Shown here: positions 1 through 7,167 of the stretch, one piece after another | Layout: the number at the start of each line of letters is the position of its first letter | How positions within the stretch are numbered: position 1 is the first letter of the stretch | NCBI GenBank assembly: GCA_003488965.1 | Contig: DNJW01000100.1 | Coordinates: 1-20,224 of the forward strand | Direction: 5' to 3' | Origin: Lachnospiraceae bacterium | Lineage (GTDB): Bacteria > Bacillota > Clostridia > Lachnospirales > Lachnospiraceae | Length of the DNA stretch: 20,224 nt | Position numbers and translations under genes: made by a program | The notes under the pieces: generated by a model | Database searches by the model: none | What the model saw: only the letters and a program-made list of their open reading frames with translations | What the model was told of the DNA's origin: nothing

Positions 1-1288
1 AGGAGAAAAAGCCCTTTCCATGCACCCTATTAAGGATCATCAGGAACAGCAGCAATATTTCGACTACGGAAAATCTCTGCCCATAAAAGAAAATATCATT
101 GGCAAGCTAAAAGAAAATACGGTAAAAGGCAGCCAGTTTAAACAGCCCATGCTGGAATTCCACGGAGCCTGCGCCGGATGCGGAGAAACACCCTATGCCA
201 TTTTAATTACCCGGCTGTTTGGCAGCCGTATGTACGTTGCCAATGCCACCGGCTGTTCCTCTATCTGGGCAAATTCCTCCCCCTCCACCGCTTATACTGC
301 CAATATCCTTGGGCAAGGTCCCGCCTGGTCCAATTCACTTTTTGAAGATGCCGCAGAATTCGGCTATGGCATGGTACTGGCACAAAATGCTGTCAGGAAC
401 CGGCTGAAAGAAAAGGCCATCCTCCTATTATGCCAGTTAGAAAACAAGCATAATAAATCCGGCCTTGTTTTACATGACGCTCTAGAGCAATGGCTTACTA
501 CCTTTTCCCAAGGTCAGGCAAACACTGCTGCCTCTAACAAGCTTATCGGCGTATTGGAAAGCCATACTTCCGTTTCGGGATATTGCTTGGAATTGCTGGA
601 AGGAAAAAACTTCTTATCCAAAAAATCCCAGTGGATTTTCGGCGGTGACGGCTGGGCCTATGATATCGGCTACGGTGGCTTAGACCATGTACTGGCCAGC
701 GGGGAAGATATTAATGTGCTGGTTTTTGATACAGAAGTATATTCCAATACCGGCGGCCAAGCATCCAAAGCAACACCTATGGGCTCTACCGCCAAATTTA
801 CCTCCGGCGGCAAAAAACGGAAGAAAAAAGACTTAGCCTCTATGGCGATGACCTATGGCTATATCTATGTAGCCCAGATAGCTATGGGGGCAGATTATAA
901 TCAGACCATAAAAGCAATTACGGAAGCGGAAGCCTATCCTGGCCCTTCCCTTATCATTGCCTATGCTCCTTGCATCAGCCACGGCATCCGTTCCGGCATG
1001 GGAAGCTCCCAGCATGAGGAAGCTAAAGCAGTGGAAGCCGGTTACTGGCATCTTTTCCGCTTTAATCCCGCTTTAAAAGAAGAAGGGAAAAATCCTTTTA
1101 TTTTGGACAGCAAAGAACCATCCATGGATTATGCGGAATTTCTCTCCGGCGAAAACCGGTATGATGTCCTGAAACGGATGCATCCTGACATTGCGGAAAA
1201 ATTGTTTGCCCAAGCCGCCGGATATGCCAAAGAAAGATATCATTATTTGCATAAACTTATCGACCTATATGGAACAAATCTGCTATAA
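1..1288 (+). CDS. nifJ: Pyruvate:ferredoxin (flavodoxin) oxidoreductase, C-terminal part
   Basis: The gene is cut by the left edge of the window. The frame is open from base 2 and runs into the first visible Met codon at 20, so that Met is internal. The part seen is the C-terminal thiamine-diphosphate domain, about 420 residues of a family of roughly 1,170. It holds CAGCGE (Cys pair), a further Cys in NATGCSSIW and a late Cys in YAPCISHG. Together these match the four ligands of the proximal 4Fe-4S cluster in the Desulfovibrio africanus enzyme. GGDGWAYDIGYGG followed by VYSNTGGQ is the ThDP/Mg binding motif. The enzyme oxidises pyruvate with CoA to acetyl-CoA, CO2 and reduced ferredoxin in the cytoplasm of anaerobes. 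The flavodiiron gene starts 78 bases downstream with no clear terminator between them, so co-transcription is possible. Identity is very secure; only the N-terminal part is missing. Confidence 0.96.
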   Translation, partial: GEKALSMHPIKDHQEQQQYFDYGKSLPIKENIIGKLKENTVKGSQFKQPMLEFHGACAGCGETPYAILITRLFGSRMYVANATGCSSIWANSSPSTAYTANILGQGPAWSNSLFEDAAEFGYGMVLAQNAVRNRLKEKAILLLCQLENKHNKSGLVLHDALEQWLTTFSQGQANTAASNKLIGVLESHTSVSGYCLELLEGKNFLSKKSQWIFGGDGWAYDIGYGGLDHVLASGEDINVLVFDTEVYSNTGGQASKATPMGSTAKFTSGGKKRKKKDLASMAMTYGYIYVAQIAMGADYNQTIKAITEAEAYPGPSLIIAYAPCISHGIRSGMGSSQHEEAKAVEAGYWHLFRFNPALKEEGKNPFILDSKEPSMDYAEFLSGENRYDVLKRMHPDIAEKLFAQAAGYAKERYHYLHKLIDLYGTNLL

Positions 1289-1366
1289 TCAATACGATAA
1301 GCCCGCACACCGATATATTCATTTTATATCCAGCGGAATATAGAAAAAGAAAAGAGGTATCTATTT

Positions 1367-2533
1367 ATGAACGCAGTAAAAGTAAAAGAAGGCATTTATT
1401 GGGTAGGAGCCATAGACTGGAACATCCGTAATTTTCACGGCTACAGCACAGAAAGAGGAACTTCTTACGGCGCTTATCTGATTGTAGACGAAAAAATTAC
1501 CTTAATCGACACGGTAAAAGCGCCTTTTGCAGAGGAAATGCTTTCCCGCATCAGCGATATCCTTCCTCCGGAAAAAATTGATATTGTCATTTCCAATCAT
1601 GTAGAAATGGACCATTCCGGAGCATTGCCCGCCATAAGAAAACGCTGCCCCAATGCGTCTATTTACACCAGCAGCCCCGCCGGCATCAAAGGACTTACCG
1701 CCCATTACGGTGATAATGGCTATCTTCCTGTAAAAAGCGGCGATTCCGTATCCATAGGAAAACGAACCCTAACCTTCGTACCCACTCCTATGCTCCACTG
1801 GCCGGATAATATGGTAACTTATTGTCCCGAAGAAAAAATTCTTTTCTCCAACGATGCCTTTGGACAGCACTACGCTGCTGCAGAACATTTCGATGATGAA
1901 GCCGACTTTCCTGTTCTCATGGAAGAAGCTAAAAAATATTACGGTAATATTATTATGTGTTTCGGCAGACAAGTGCAAAACGCATGGAAAACCTTAAGCG
2001 GTCTGGATATTGATATCATTGCTCCCAGCCATGGTCTGATATGGCGCAGCCACATTAAAGATATTTTGGAGGCATATACCTTATGGAGTTCCAATGAACC
2101 CTCTACGGGAGCTGTCATTGTTTATGACAGTATGTGGAACTCTACAGAAAAAATAGCAAAAACCATATGCGGAGCTTTTGCAGACAAAAATATTCCAGTA
2201 CGGCTTTATGATTTAAAGACAAACCATATATCCAATATTGTTCCGGACATATTAACCAGTAAATATATTGCTGTAGGCTCCCCTACTCTTAATAATCAAA
2301 TGATGCCCTCCGTTGCCGCCTTTCTTTGTTACCTGAAAGGGCTTTCCCCTAAAAACCGGGAAGCTTTTGCTTTCGGCTCTTACGGCTGGAGCGGGCAAAG
2401 TATTGAGCTGGCAGAAAAAGAACTGGAAGCCTGCGGTTTCCATATTTGTATGGATAGAATCCGCATCAACTACATTCCTTCCGAAGAACAGCTGCATGAA
2501 ATCTTTGAAAATGTACAAAATATAATATCATAA
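1367..2533 (+). CDS. Flavodiiron protein (A-type flavoprotein, O2/NO reductase)
   Basis: This is a 388-residue two-domain protein of the usual length for class A flavodiiron proteins. The N-terminal metallo-beta-lactamase-like half carries the diiron ligands: H78-x-E80-x-D82-H83 in NHVEMDHSG, H144 in MLHWPDN, D163 in SNDAFGQH and H222 in PSHG. The flavodoxin-like half begins near residue 248 with VIVYDSMWNSTEKIA, the FMN phosphate loop. Class A proteins reduce O2 to water (and some NO to N2O) with electrons from rubredoxin, and a rubredoxin gene begins 20 bases after this stop codon. A ribosome site (AGAGG) lies 9 bases before the ATG. From the sequence alone I cannot tell whether O2 or NO is the main substrate. 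In clostridia the homologue FprA acts in oxygen detoxification. Confidence 0.95.
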   Translation: MNAVKVKEGIYWVGAIDWNIRNFHGYSTERGTSYGAYLIVDEKITLIDTVKAPFAEEMLSRISDILPPEKIDIVISNHVEMDHSGALPAIRKRCPNASIYTSSPAGIKGLTAHYGDNGYLPVKSGDSVSIGKRTLTFVPTPMLHWPDNMVTYCPEEKILFSNDAFGQHYAAAEHFDDEADFPVLMEEAKKYYGNIIMCFGRQVQNAWKTLSGLDIDIIAPSHGLIWRSHIKDILEAYTLWSSNEPSTGAVIVYDSMWNSTEKIAKTICGAFADKNIPVRLYDLKTNHISNIVPDILTSKYIAVGSPTLNNQMMPSVAAFLCYLKGLSPKNREAFAFGSYGWSGQSIELAEKELEACGFHICMDRIRINYIPSEEQLHEIFENVQNIIS

Positions 2534-2553
2534 CGGAAAGGATGTGAGTTATT

Positions 2554-2712
2554 ATGAAATCATATGTCTGCGGACCCTGCGGCTATATTTACAACCCGGA
2601 AGCCGGAGACCCGGACGGAGGAATCGCTCCCGGAACTCCTTTTGAAGAAATCCCCGACAGCTGGGTATGCCCGGTATGCGGACTTGGAAAAGAAGTTTTT
2701 GAAGAAATTTAA
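2554..2712 (+). CDS. Rubredoxin (52 aa)
   Basis: This short gene reads from the ATG at 2554 to the TAA at 2710-2712. The two CxxC knuckles are [10 protein letters not shown] near the start and CPVCGLGK near residue 39-46. Between them is the standard rubredoxin stretch ([21 protein letters not shown]). The four Cys bind one iron. The length is typical for the family. A GGAAAGGA site precedes the start, and the gene follows the flavodiiron protein by 20 bases, so it is most likely the direct electron donor to it. It ends just before a strong hairpin terminator. A second rubredoxin gene lies at 16052-16225 beside rubrerythrin. Confidence 0.95.
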   Translation: MKSYVCGPCGYIYNPEAGDPDGGIAPGTPFEEIPDSWVCPVCGLGKEVFEEI

Positions 2713-2725
2713 CTTCAAATTCCAA

Positions 2726-2780
2726 AAAGAGCTGTGAAGAAACAAGGGTTATCCACCCTATTTCTTCACAGCCCTTTTGC
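2726..2780. terminator. Bidirectional hairpin terminator between rubredoxin and proS
   Basis: GCTGTGAAGAAA at 2731-2742 is perfectly complementary to TTTCTTCACAGC at 2761-2772. An inner pair, AGGGT at 2745-2749 with ACCCT at 2755-2759, extends the stem. A T-run (CCCTTTT) follows on the plus strand and a run of five T follows on the minus strand (2726-2730). It can therefore end both the flavodiiron/rubredoxin transcript and the convergent proS transcript. Confidence 0.85.
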
Positions 2781-2808
2781 CAATCATCTCAGCACATTCT
2801 CCCGTTTA

Positions 2809-4239
2809 TTAATATGCTCTTCCCCAATAAACCATTTTTTTTGCTTGTTTTCCGCAATAGATACATGTATCCGACAGACATTCCTGCTCAAAAGGCATAC
2901 AGCGGCTTGTAACGCTCATATCTTCTTTTATTTTTTCCTCGCACGCCGTGTCTCCGCACCACATTGCCTTTACAAATCCTGATTTTTCTGTAAAAAGCTT
3001 TACAAATTCATCCTTTGTCCTTGCCGTATAAGTATGGGATTCCAGATGCTCTTTCGCTTTCTGGAACAGATTTGCCTGAATATCTTCCAAAATTTCAGCC
3101 ACTGCCTTTTCCAGTTCATCCAGCATCACTTCCACCTTTTCCCCATTATCACGGCGGCAGATTACACATTTTCCTTCGGCAATATCCTTCGGCCCGATTT
3201 CCACGCGAATCGGAATACCTCTCATTTCCTGCTCGGAGAATTTCCATCCCGGACTCTTATCGGAATCGTCTACCTTCACACGGAAACCGCCCAGCTTGTC
3301 TTTTAATTCGTAAGCTTTTTCCAGCACTCCCTCTTTCTTCTGCTGAATGGGAATAATCATCACTTGTACAGGTGCAACCTTAGGCGGCAGTACCAGACCA
3401 GAGTCATCCCCATGTACCATAATAATTGCACCGATAATCCTTGTTGACATTCCCCATGAAGTCTGATGTACATATTTTAACTTATTATCTTTGTCCGTAA
3501 ACTGGATACCGAATGCTTTTGCAAATCCATCCCCGAAATTATGGCTGGTTCCTGACTGCAATGCTTTGCCGTCATGCATCAAAGCTTCAATTGTATAAGT
3601 TGCCTCTGCCCCTGCAAATTTTTCCTTTTCTGTCTTACGCCCCTTTACTACAGGAATCGCCAGAACCTGTTCGCAAAAATCAGCATATACATTCAGCATC
3701 TGCTCCGTTCTTTCCTGTGCCTCCTCAGCCGTTGCATGAGCCGTATGTCCCTCCTGCCATAAAAATTCCCTGGAACGGAGAAACGGTCTGGTTTCCTTCT
3801 CCCAGCGCACTACGCTGCACCATTGATTATAGACCTTCGGCAAATCCCTATAAGATTGAATATCTCCCTTATAAAAATCGCAGAATAATGTTTCTGAAGT
3901 AGGTCTTACGCACATTCTCTCCTGCAACGGATTCAGACCGCCGTGGGTAACCCAGGCTACCTCAGGCGCAAAACCTTCCACATGGTCTTTTTCCTTCTGC
4001 AGCAGCCCTTCCGGTATAAACATGGGCATATAAACATTTTCTACACCAGTCGCCTTAAACATATCATCCAGCTGCCTCTGGATTAGCTCCCAGATCGCAT
4101 AACCCGCCGGCTTAATAACCATGCACCCCTTTACATTGGAATAATCAATTAATTCCGCTTTCTTCACTACATCCGTATACCACTGTGCAAAGTCCTCATT
4201 CATAGATGTAATTGCCTCTACTAACTTCTTATCAGCCAT
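2809..4239 (-). CDS. proS: Prolyl-tRNA synthetase, archaeal/eukaryotic-like type without editing insertion
   Basis: This class II synthetase attaches proline to tRNA-Pro in the cytoplasm. I start it at the Met of [10 protein letters not shown] (476 residues), because AAGGAAAGGAG lies 7 bases before that ATG; the open frame extends 8 codons further up. Visible class II motifs are [13 protein letters not shown], the motif 2 region [20 protein letters not shown], and motif 3 [19 protein letters not shown]. The C-terminus has a cluster of cysteines ([22 protein letters not shown]) and ends in WGRAY, both typical of the eukaryote/archaea-like form. The bacterial editing insertion between motifs 2 and 3 is absent, and the length fits the short form. 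A T-box leader upstream implies induction by uncharged tRNA-Pro. Confidence 0.96.
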   Translation of the reverse strand: MADKKLVEAITSMNEDFAQWYTDVVKKAELIDYSNVKGCMVIKPAGYAIWELIQRQLDDMFKATGVENVYMPMFIPEGLLQKEKDHVEGFAPEVAWVTHGGLNPLQERMCVRPTSETLFCDFYKGDIQSYRDLPKVYNQWCSVVRWEKETRPFLRSREFLWQEGHTAHATAEEAQERTEQMLNVYADFCEQVLAIPVVKGRKTEKEKFAGAEATYTIEALMHDGKALQSGTSHNFGDGFAKAFGIQFTDKDNKLKYVHQTSWGMSTRIIGAIIMVHGDDSGLVLPPKVAPVQVMIIPIQQKKEGVLEKAYELKDKLGGFRVKVDDSDKSPGWKFSEQEMRGIPIRVEIGPKDIAEGKCVICRRDNGEKVEVMLDELEKAVAEILEDIQANLFQKAKEHLESHTYTARTKDEFVKLFTEKSGFVKAMWCGDTACEEKIKEDMSVTSRCMPFEQECLSDTCIYCGKQAKKMVYWGRAY

Positions 4240-4297
4240 CTCCATTCTCCTTTCCTTATACATGTTTTTAGATAATTACGAAACCAGTAACTTTGCT

Positions 4298-4455
4298 GAA
4301 TATTCTGACAATATATTTCATGAAAATCCTTTTCTTGTGCCATGGAACCAAGACCATAAAACGTGAGGACCTATGTCCGAATGTTTTCGCTTTATTGGGC
4401 TTGGTAGAATGCTTGGCACATTTGGATTTTCAGGAAATATATTGTCAGAATATTC
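4298..4455. repeat. 158-bp foldback (imperfect palindrome) in the proS leader
   Basis: The outer arms, 4298-4329 and 4424-4455, are inverted copies of each other at 31 of 32 positions. Complementarity continues inward with interruptions: GTGCCA at both sides, ACCAAG against CTTGGT, and TAAA against TTTA. It closes on GGAC-CTAT-GTCC at 4367-4378. The block lies between the T-box terminator (ends at 4481) and the proS ribosome site, so it would be transcribed as one long hairpin. No reading frame inside looks real. Its shape suggests a miniature inverted-repeat element or an intergenic palindromic repeat. I see no second copy in the window and no convincing target-site duplication. Confidence 0.85.
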
Positions 4456-4480
4456 CCACAACTTAGAATTCCGCAATTAC

Positions 4481-4757
4481 AAAAAACGCCGGATATCCAA
4501 TCCCTTAAAGGGACCGGACATCCGGCGTTACCACCCTAATTACCGCAGCAAAAATTCCTTTACCGCAATCTCTTATCCTGCCGTTAACGCCGACGGTACG
4601 TTGAATTTATGCAAAAACATAATTTCTGCTGTTCACCCAAAGACTCCAAGGCCGGTTCAGGACCCTTCTGTAAGAACCTCACACCCAACGGTTCTCTCTC
4701 TGATACATATCTGCCCATACTAATCCTTTTCTTCGTCATCGCTATAAATTTTATACT
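4481..4757 (-). promoter_or_regulatory. T-box riboswitch (tRNA-Pro sensing) upstream of proS
   Basis: On the minus strand the leader contains the conserved T-box AGGGTGGTAACGC at 4537-4525, immediately followed by the terminator. The terminator arms AACGCCGGAT (from 4529) and ATCCGGCGTT pair perfectly and end in six T (4486-4481). Stem I features are visible upstream: GATGACGAAGA near 4740, AGAGAG near 4699, and GGTTGGGTG-like distal loop sequence near 4690. In the stem I 3' side, TGAACCGG near 4659-4652 holds CCG, a proline codon and my best candidate for the specifier. That choice is an inference. In this family uncharged tRNA stabilises the antiterminator and lets transcription continue. 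Confidence 0.92.
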
Positions 4758-4763
4758 GATGTG

Positions 4764-4792
4764 ATTTTAGAAAAAAAAATCCCGTTTGTCAA
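4764..4792 (-). promoter_or_regulatory. Sigma-A type promoter for the T-box/proS transcript
   Basis: TTGACA at 4792-4787 is separated by 17 bases from TAAAAT at 4769-4764 on the minus strand. Transcription would begin near 4757, just where the T-box stem I sequence starts. The promoter sits only 18 bases beyond the stop codon of the upstream EAL gene. Confidence 0.8.
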
Positions 4793-4810
4793 CTCCCAAT
4801 ATAAAATTAT

Positions 4811-6562
4811 TTAATTCCCTGCCGACTGCTTTTTTAACAAAGCAAAAAATTCTTCTTCCGGCATAGGCTTCGCATAATAAAATCCCTGCACCTGATCACA
4901 GCCTATATTTCTCAACAATTCAATCTGTTCTTTTGTCTCAACACCTTCTGCCAGCAGTCCCAGTTCCAGCTTATCCGCCATTAGAACCACTTGTTCCAGA
5001 ATCAGCCTTCCCTTCCCGGACACCATCATATTCTCCATGAACTTCTTGTCCAGCTTTATCACATCAAAGGGCGTTTCTAAAAGAATATTCAAAGAGGAAT
5101 AACCGCTTCCGAAATCATCCATCAGCAAAGTAAATCCTTCTTCTTTCAGCTGCAGCGCTTTCATGGATATCTGCTGGTCATCTGCCGATTCCGTTATTTC
5201 CAGTTCCAGCATCCCTTTGGAAATATCATTATCCTGTATCAATTCTGAAAGCATCTGGATACACTCGTTATCCTGCAGATGCACTCTCGATACATTAACC
5301 GAAACCGGACAGAATGTAATTCCTTCATCCTTGCATCTTCTGATAAAACGGCAAGCCTCCGCCCATATATAATAATCTACTTTTTTAATAAAACCGTTTT
5401 CTTCAATAATTGGAATAAACTGGTTAGGATATATCATTCCCCGTTCCGGATGGCGCCATCTCACCAAAGCCTCAGCCCCGATAATCTCATTTTTTGCAAT
5501 ACTGTATTTGGGCTGAAGATACATCATAAACTGTCTCTCCGTAATTGCGGACTGCATATTCTCTTCAATAAATTTTCTATTATATAACGATTCCTTGAAC
5601 TGCTCTTTATAAAACAGAATGTTTGTCAATACATTGCCTTTTGCAGCCTTTCTCGCCATGGCAGACCTATCCTCCATCTGCCGCTGCTCCATTGCCTTAT
5701 CCTCTACCGTATATATTCCATAAGACAGCTGAAGCTTTATGTCTTTAAAACAATTGATTCTGTTATCCAGCTCCCTGATAAACTCTACCAGTTCTTCTTC
5801 GCTGTCATATTCCGTTACTATCATAAATACATCGCTGCGCAGATTGATGAAAAACTGTTTTTCATGGCAATACACTTCCAGCTGCTTGATAATAAAGTCT
5901 AATATCTCATCCCCAAATTTTTCTCCATATAAATCATTAATTATTTTAAATTTACGGATATCAAACTGAATAAACGCTATATCCCTTGTCGCAGAAAATA
6001 TAAGATTATTCACATTCTTCCTAAAGCGGCGGATAGTATTGATATTCTTAAGAACACTTTTTACCTCATCCATTTCCGGAATATTTTCCAAATCAATACT
6101 GCTTTCCGCTATATCCTTGAAATAATCTTTCAGCATTTCTTCCAATATGTTAATGCTCATGCTCAATGCTTTAGGACATTTCTGAAGAATCAGGCCCTCC
6201 TTGCGGATTATCGCCAGCTCCTCCGGTTTTGATATATCCTTTCCCAGAATATCCCGGCAATTAATTACCCCGTCCATTTTTTCCGTAAACAGCCGTATAA
6301 ATTCATCCGTCCTTTTATTTCCGTATACTTCCAGTTCTTTGTCCTGAGCGTCATAGAAACCCATCGCCATGCCCAATACCAGAAGAGAAGCTGTAATACA
6401 GCCGCAAACCCCGCCCTGACGCATCCCGCCGCCAAAACATGTACTGATTTTTAATGCTGTTTTCAAATCCATTCCAAGTTCTTCGGCAAACGCCCCAAAC
6501 AAGGCCTGCGAACAATGATACTGCTGATGCAAAAGCTGCTCTGCTTTTTCCTGATGTGTCAT
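4811..6562 (-). CDS. C_GCAxxG_C_C redox-type domain fused to degenerate GGDEF and intact EAL
   Basis: I start this 583-residue protein at the ATG of MTHQEKAEQL, with a GGGGG site 5 bases upstream; a TTG at 6589 would add 9 residues. Residues 1-135 match the C_GCAxxG_C_C family of putative redox-active proteins: C17 in HCSQA, C42 in STCFGGGMR, C53/C55 in GGVCGCITASLLVLG, C102 in NCRDILG and C129. Residues about 190-325 are a GGDEF fold in which the signature is replaced by LRSDVF, so cyclase activity is unlikely. From about 337 on is an EAL domain with its catalytic set: GAEALVRW, SVNVS, LELEITES, MDDFGSGYSS, KLDKKFM and AEGVET. Such domains hydrolyse cyclic di-GMP. No membrane segments are seen, so it should be cytoplasmic. 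I infer a phosphodiesterase controlled by thiol redox state or a bound metal centre. Confidence 0.9.
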   Translation of the reverse strand: MTHQEKAEQLLHQQYHCSQALFGAFAEELGMDLKTALKISTCFGGGMRQGGVCGCITASLLVLGMAMGFYDAQDKELEVYGNKRTDEFIRLFTEKMDGVINCRDILGKDISKPEELAIIRKEGLILQKCPKALSMSINILEEMLKDYFKDIAESSIDLENIPEMDEVKSVLKNINTIRRFRKNVNNLIFSATRDIAFIQFDIRKFKIINDLYGEKFGDEILDFIIKQLEVYCHEKQFFINLRSDVFMIVTEYDSEEELVEFIRELDNRINCFKDIKLQLSYGIYTVEDKAMEQRQMEDRSAMARKAAKGNVLTNILFYKEQFKESLYNRKFIEENMQSAITERQFMMYLQPKYSIAKNEIIGAEALVRWRHPERGMIYPNQFIPIIEENGFIKKVDYYIWAEACRFIRRCKDEGITFCPVSVNVSRVHLQDNECIQMLSELIQDNDISKGMLELEITESADDQQISMKALQLKEEGFTLLMDDFGSGYSSLNILLETPFDVIKLDKKFMENMMVSGKGRLILEQVVLMADKLELGLLAEGVETKEQIELLRNIGCDQVQGFYYAKPMPEEEFFALLKKQSAGN

Positions 6563-6640
6563 ACAATCCCCCATTCCCATATCTGGCAATAACTAAATCT
6601 GCTTTTTGCCACCACAGTCTAATATTTCTCCCATAGTGAT

Positions 6641-6669
6641 ATTTTAACAAATTATATAGGGCTTGTGAA
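6641..6669 (-). promoter_or_regulatory. Promoter for the redox-domain/EAL gene
   Basis: On the minus strand TTCACA (6669-6664) is followed after 17 bases by TAAAAT (6646-6641). Each hexamer differs from the consensus at one position. The distance to the ATG at 6562 leaves a leader of about 70 bases in which I see no strong structure. Confidence 0.55.
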
Positions 6670-6721
6670 GTTAAATTTCTCCATTTTTCACATGACACTT
6701 GTATTATTTTATATCATATTA

Positions 6722-7066
6722 TCAAAGATTACTTCCGTTCCATCCCCATTTTTTTACTTCCTCATATTTTATATAAATACGGTTCTGTTTTATCTGAAGC
6801 TCTTTCTCATATATACCGCAAATAATTTCCGTCATTTTTCTGGCAGCAATATCCTTAATATCCCCAAACACTTTTACTTCTATAAATGCCGAAGGCAATT
6901 CTTTGCTGCCGCGGAAATATAAATCACAATTATCTTCAAATTTTATCATCAGCCAATCTTCCGTTTTTCCCGGAATAATAGAAATATTTTCTCCCAGCTT
7001 ACGTTTAATGCTTTCTTTCTGTTCTTCTGTCATAGAAACACTTACGCTTGAATGAATAAATGGCAT
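6722..7066 (-). CDS. MIF/tautomerase-family protein
   Basis: The start is the Met of MPFIHSSVSV, with GGAGG 8 bases upstream; earlier in-frame Met codons would bury the catalytic proline. The product is 114 residues, the size of macrophage migration inhibitory factor homologues. Family marks are Pro2 (the catalytic base of the tautomerase superfamily once the initiator Met is removed), IIPGKTEDWLMIKF, LYFRG, PSAFIEVKVFG and a WGWNGSN tail. Bacterial members tautomerise phenylpyruvate-like enol acids in vitro, but the natural role is usually unknown. It stands between the O-antigen ligase-like gene upstream and the EAL gene downstream, with intergenic gaps on both sides, so it may be its own unit. 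Confidence 0.85.
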   Translation of the reverse strand: MPFIHSSVSVSMTEEQKESIKRKLGENISIIPGKTEDWLMIKFEDNCDLYFRGSKELPSAFIEVKVFGDIKDIAARKMTEIICGIYEKELQIKQNRIYIKYEEVKKWGWNGSNL

Positions 7067-7167
7067 ATCTGATTCCTCCATAATTTTATTTTTATACATA
7101 ACTGCTTGTCTTTTATTGTACTATAAAATTTCTGTGTTTGTATATCTTTGGTATATACTGTCCTTTT

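Noticed and set aside
1300..1346. Possible terminator between the pyruvate oxidoreductase and flavodiiron genes
   Set aside because: TATATTC can pair with GAATATA, but the stem is all A/T apart from one pair, has a 15-base loop and lacks a T-run.
3513..3902. Plus-strand open frame of 129 codons
   Set aside because: It is antisense to prolyl-tRNA synthetase motifs. It is low-complexity and lacks a ribosome site.
4373..4723. Plus-strand open frame of 116 codons across the T-box
   Set aside because: It runs antisense through the T-box and the foldback arm, has no ribosome site and no recognisable protein features. The RNA structures explain the sequence.
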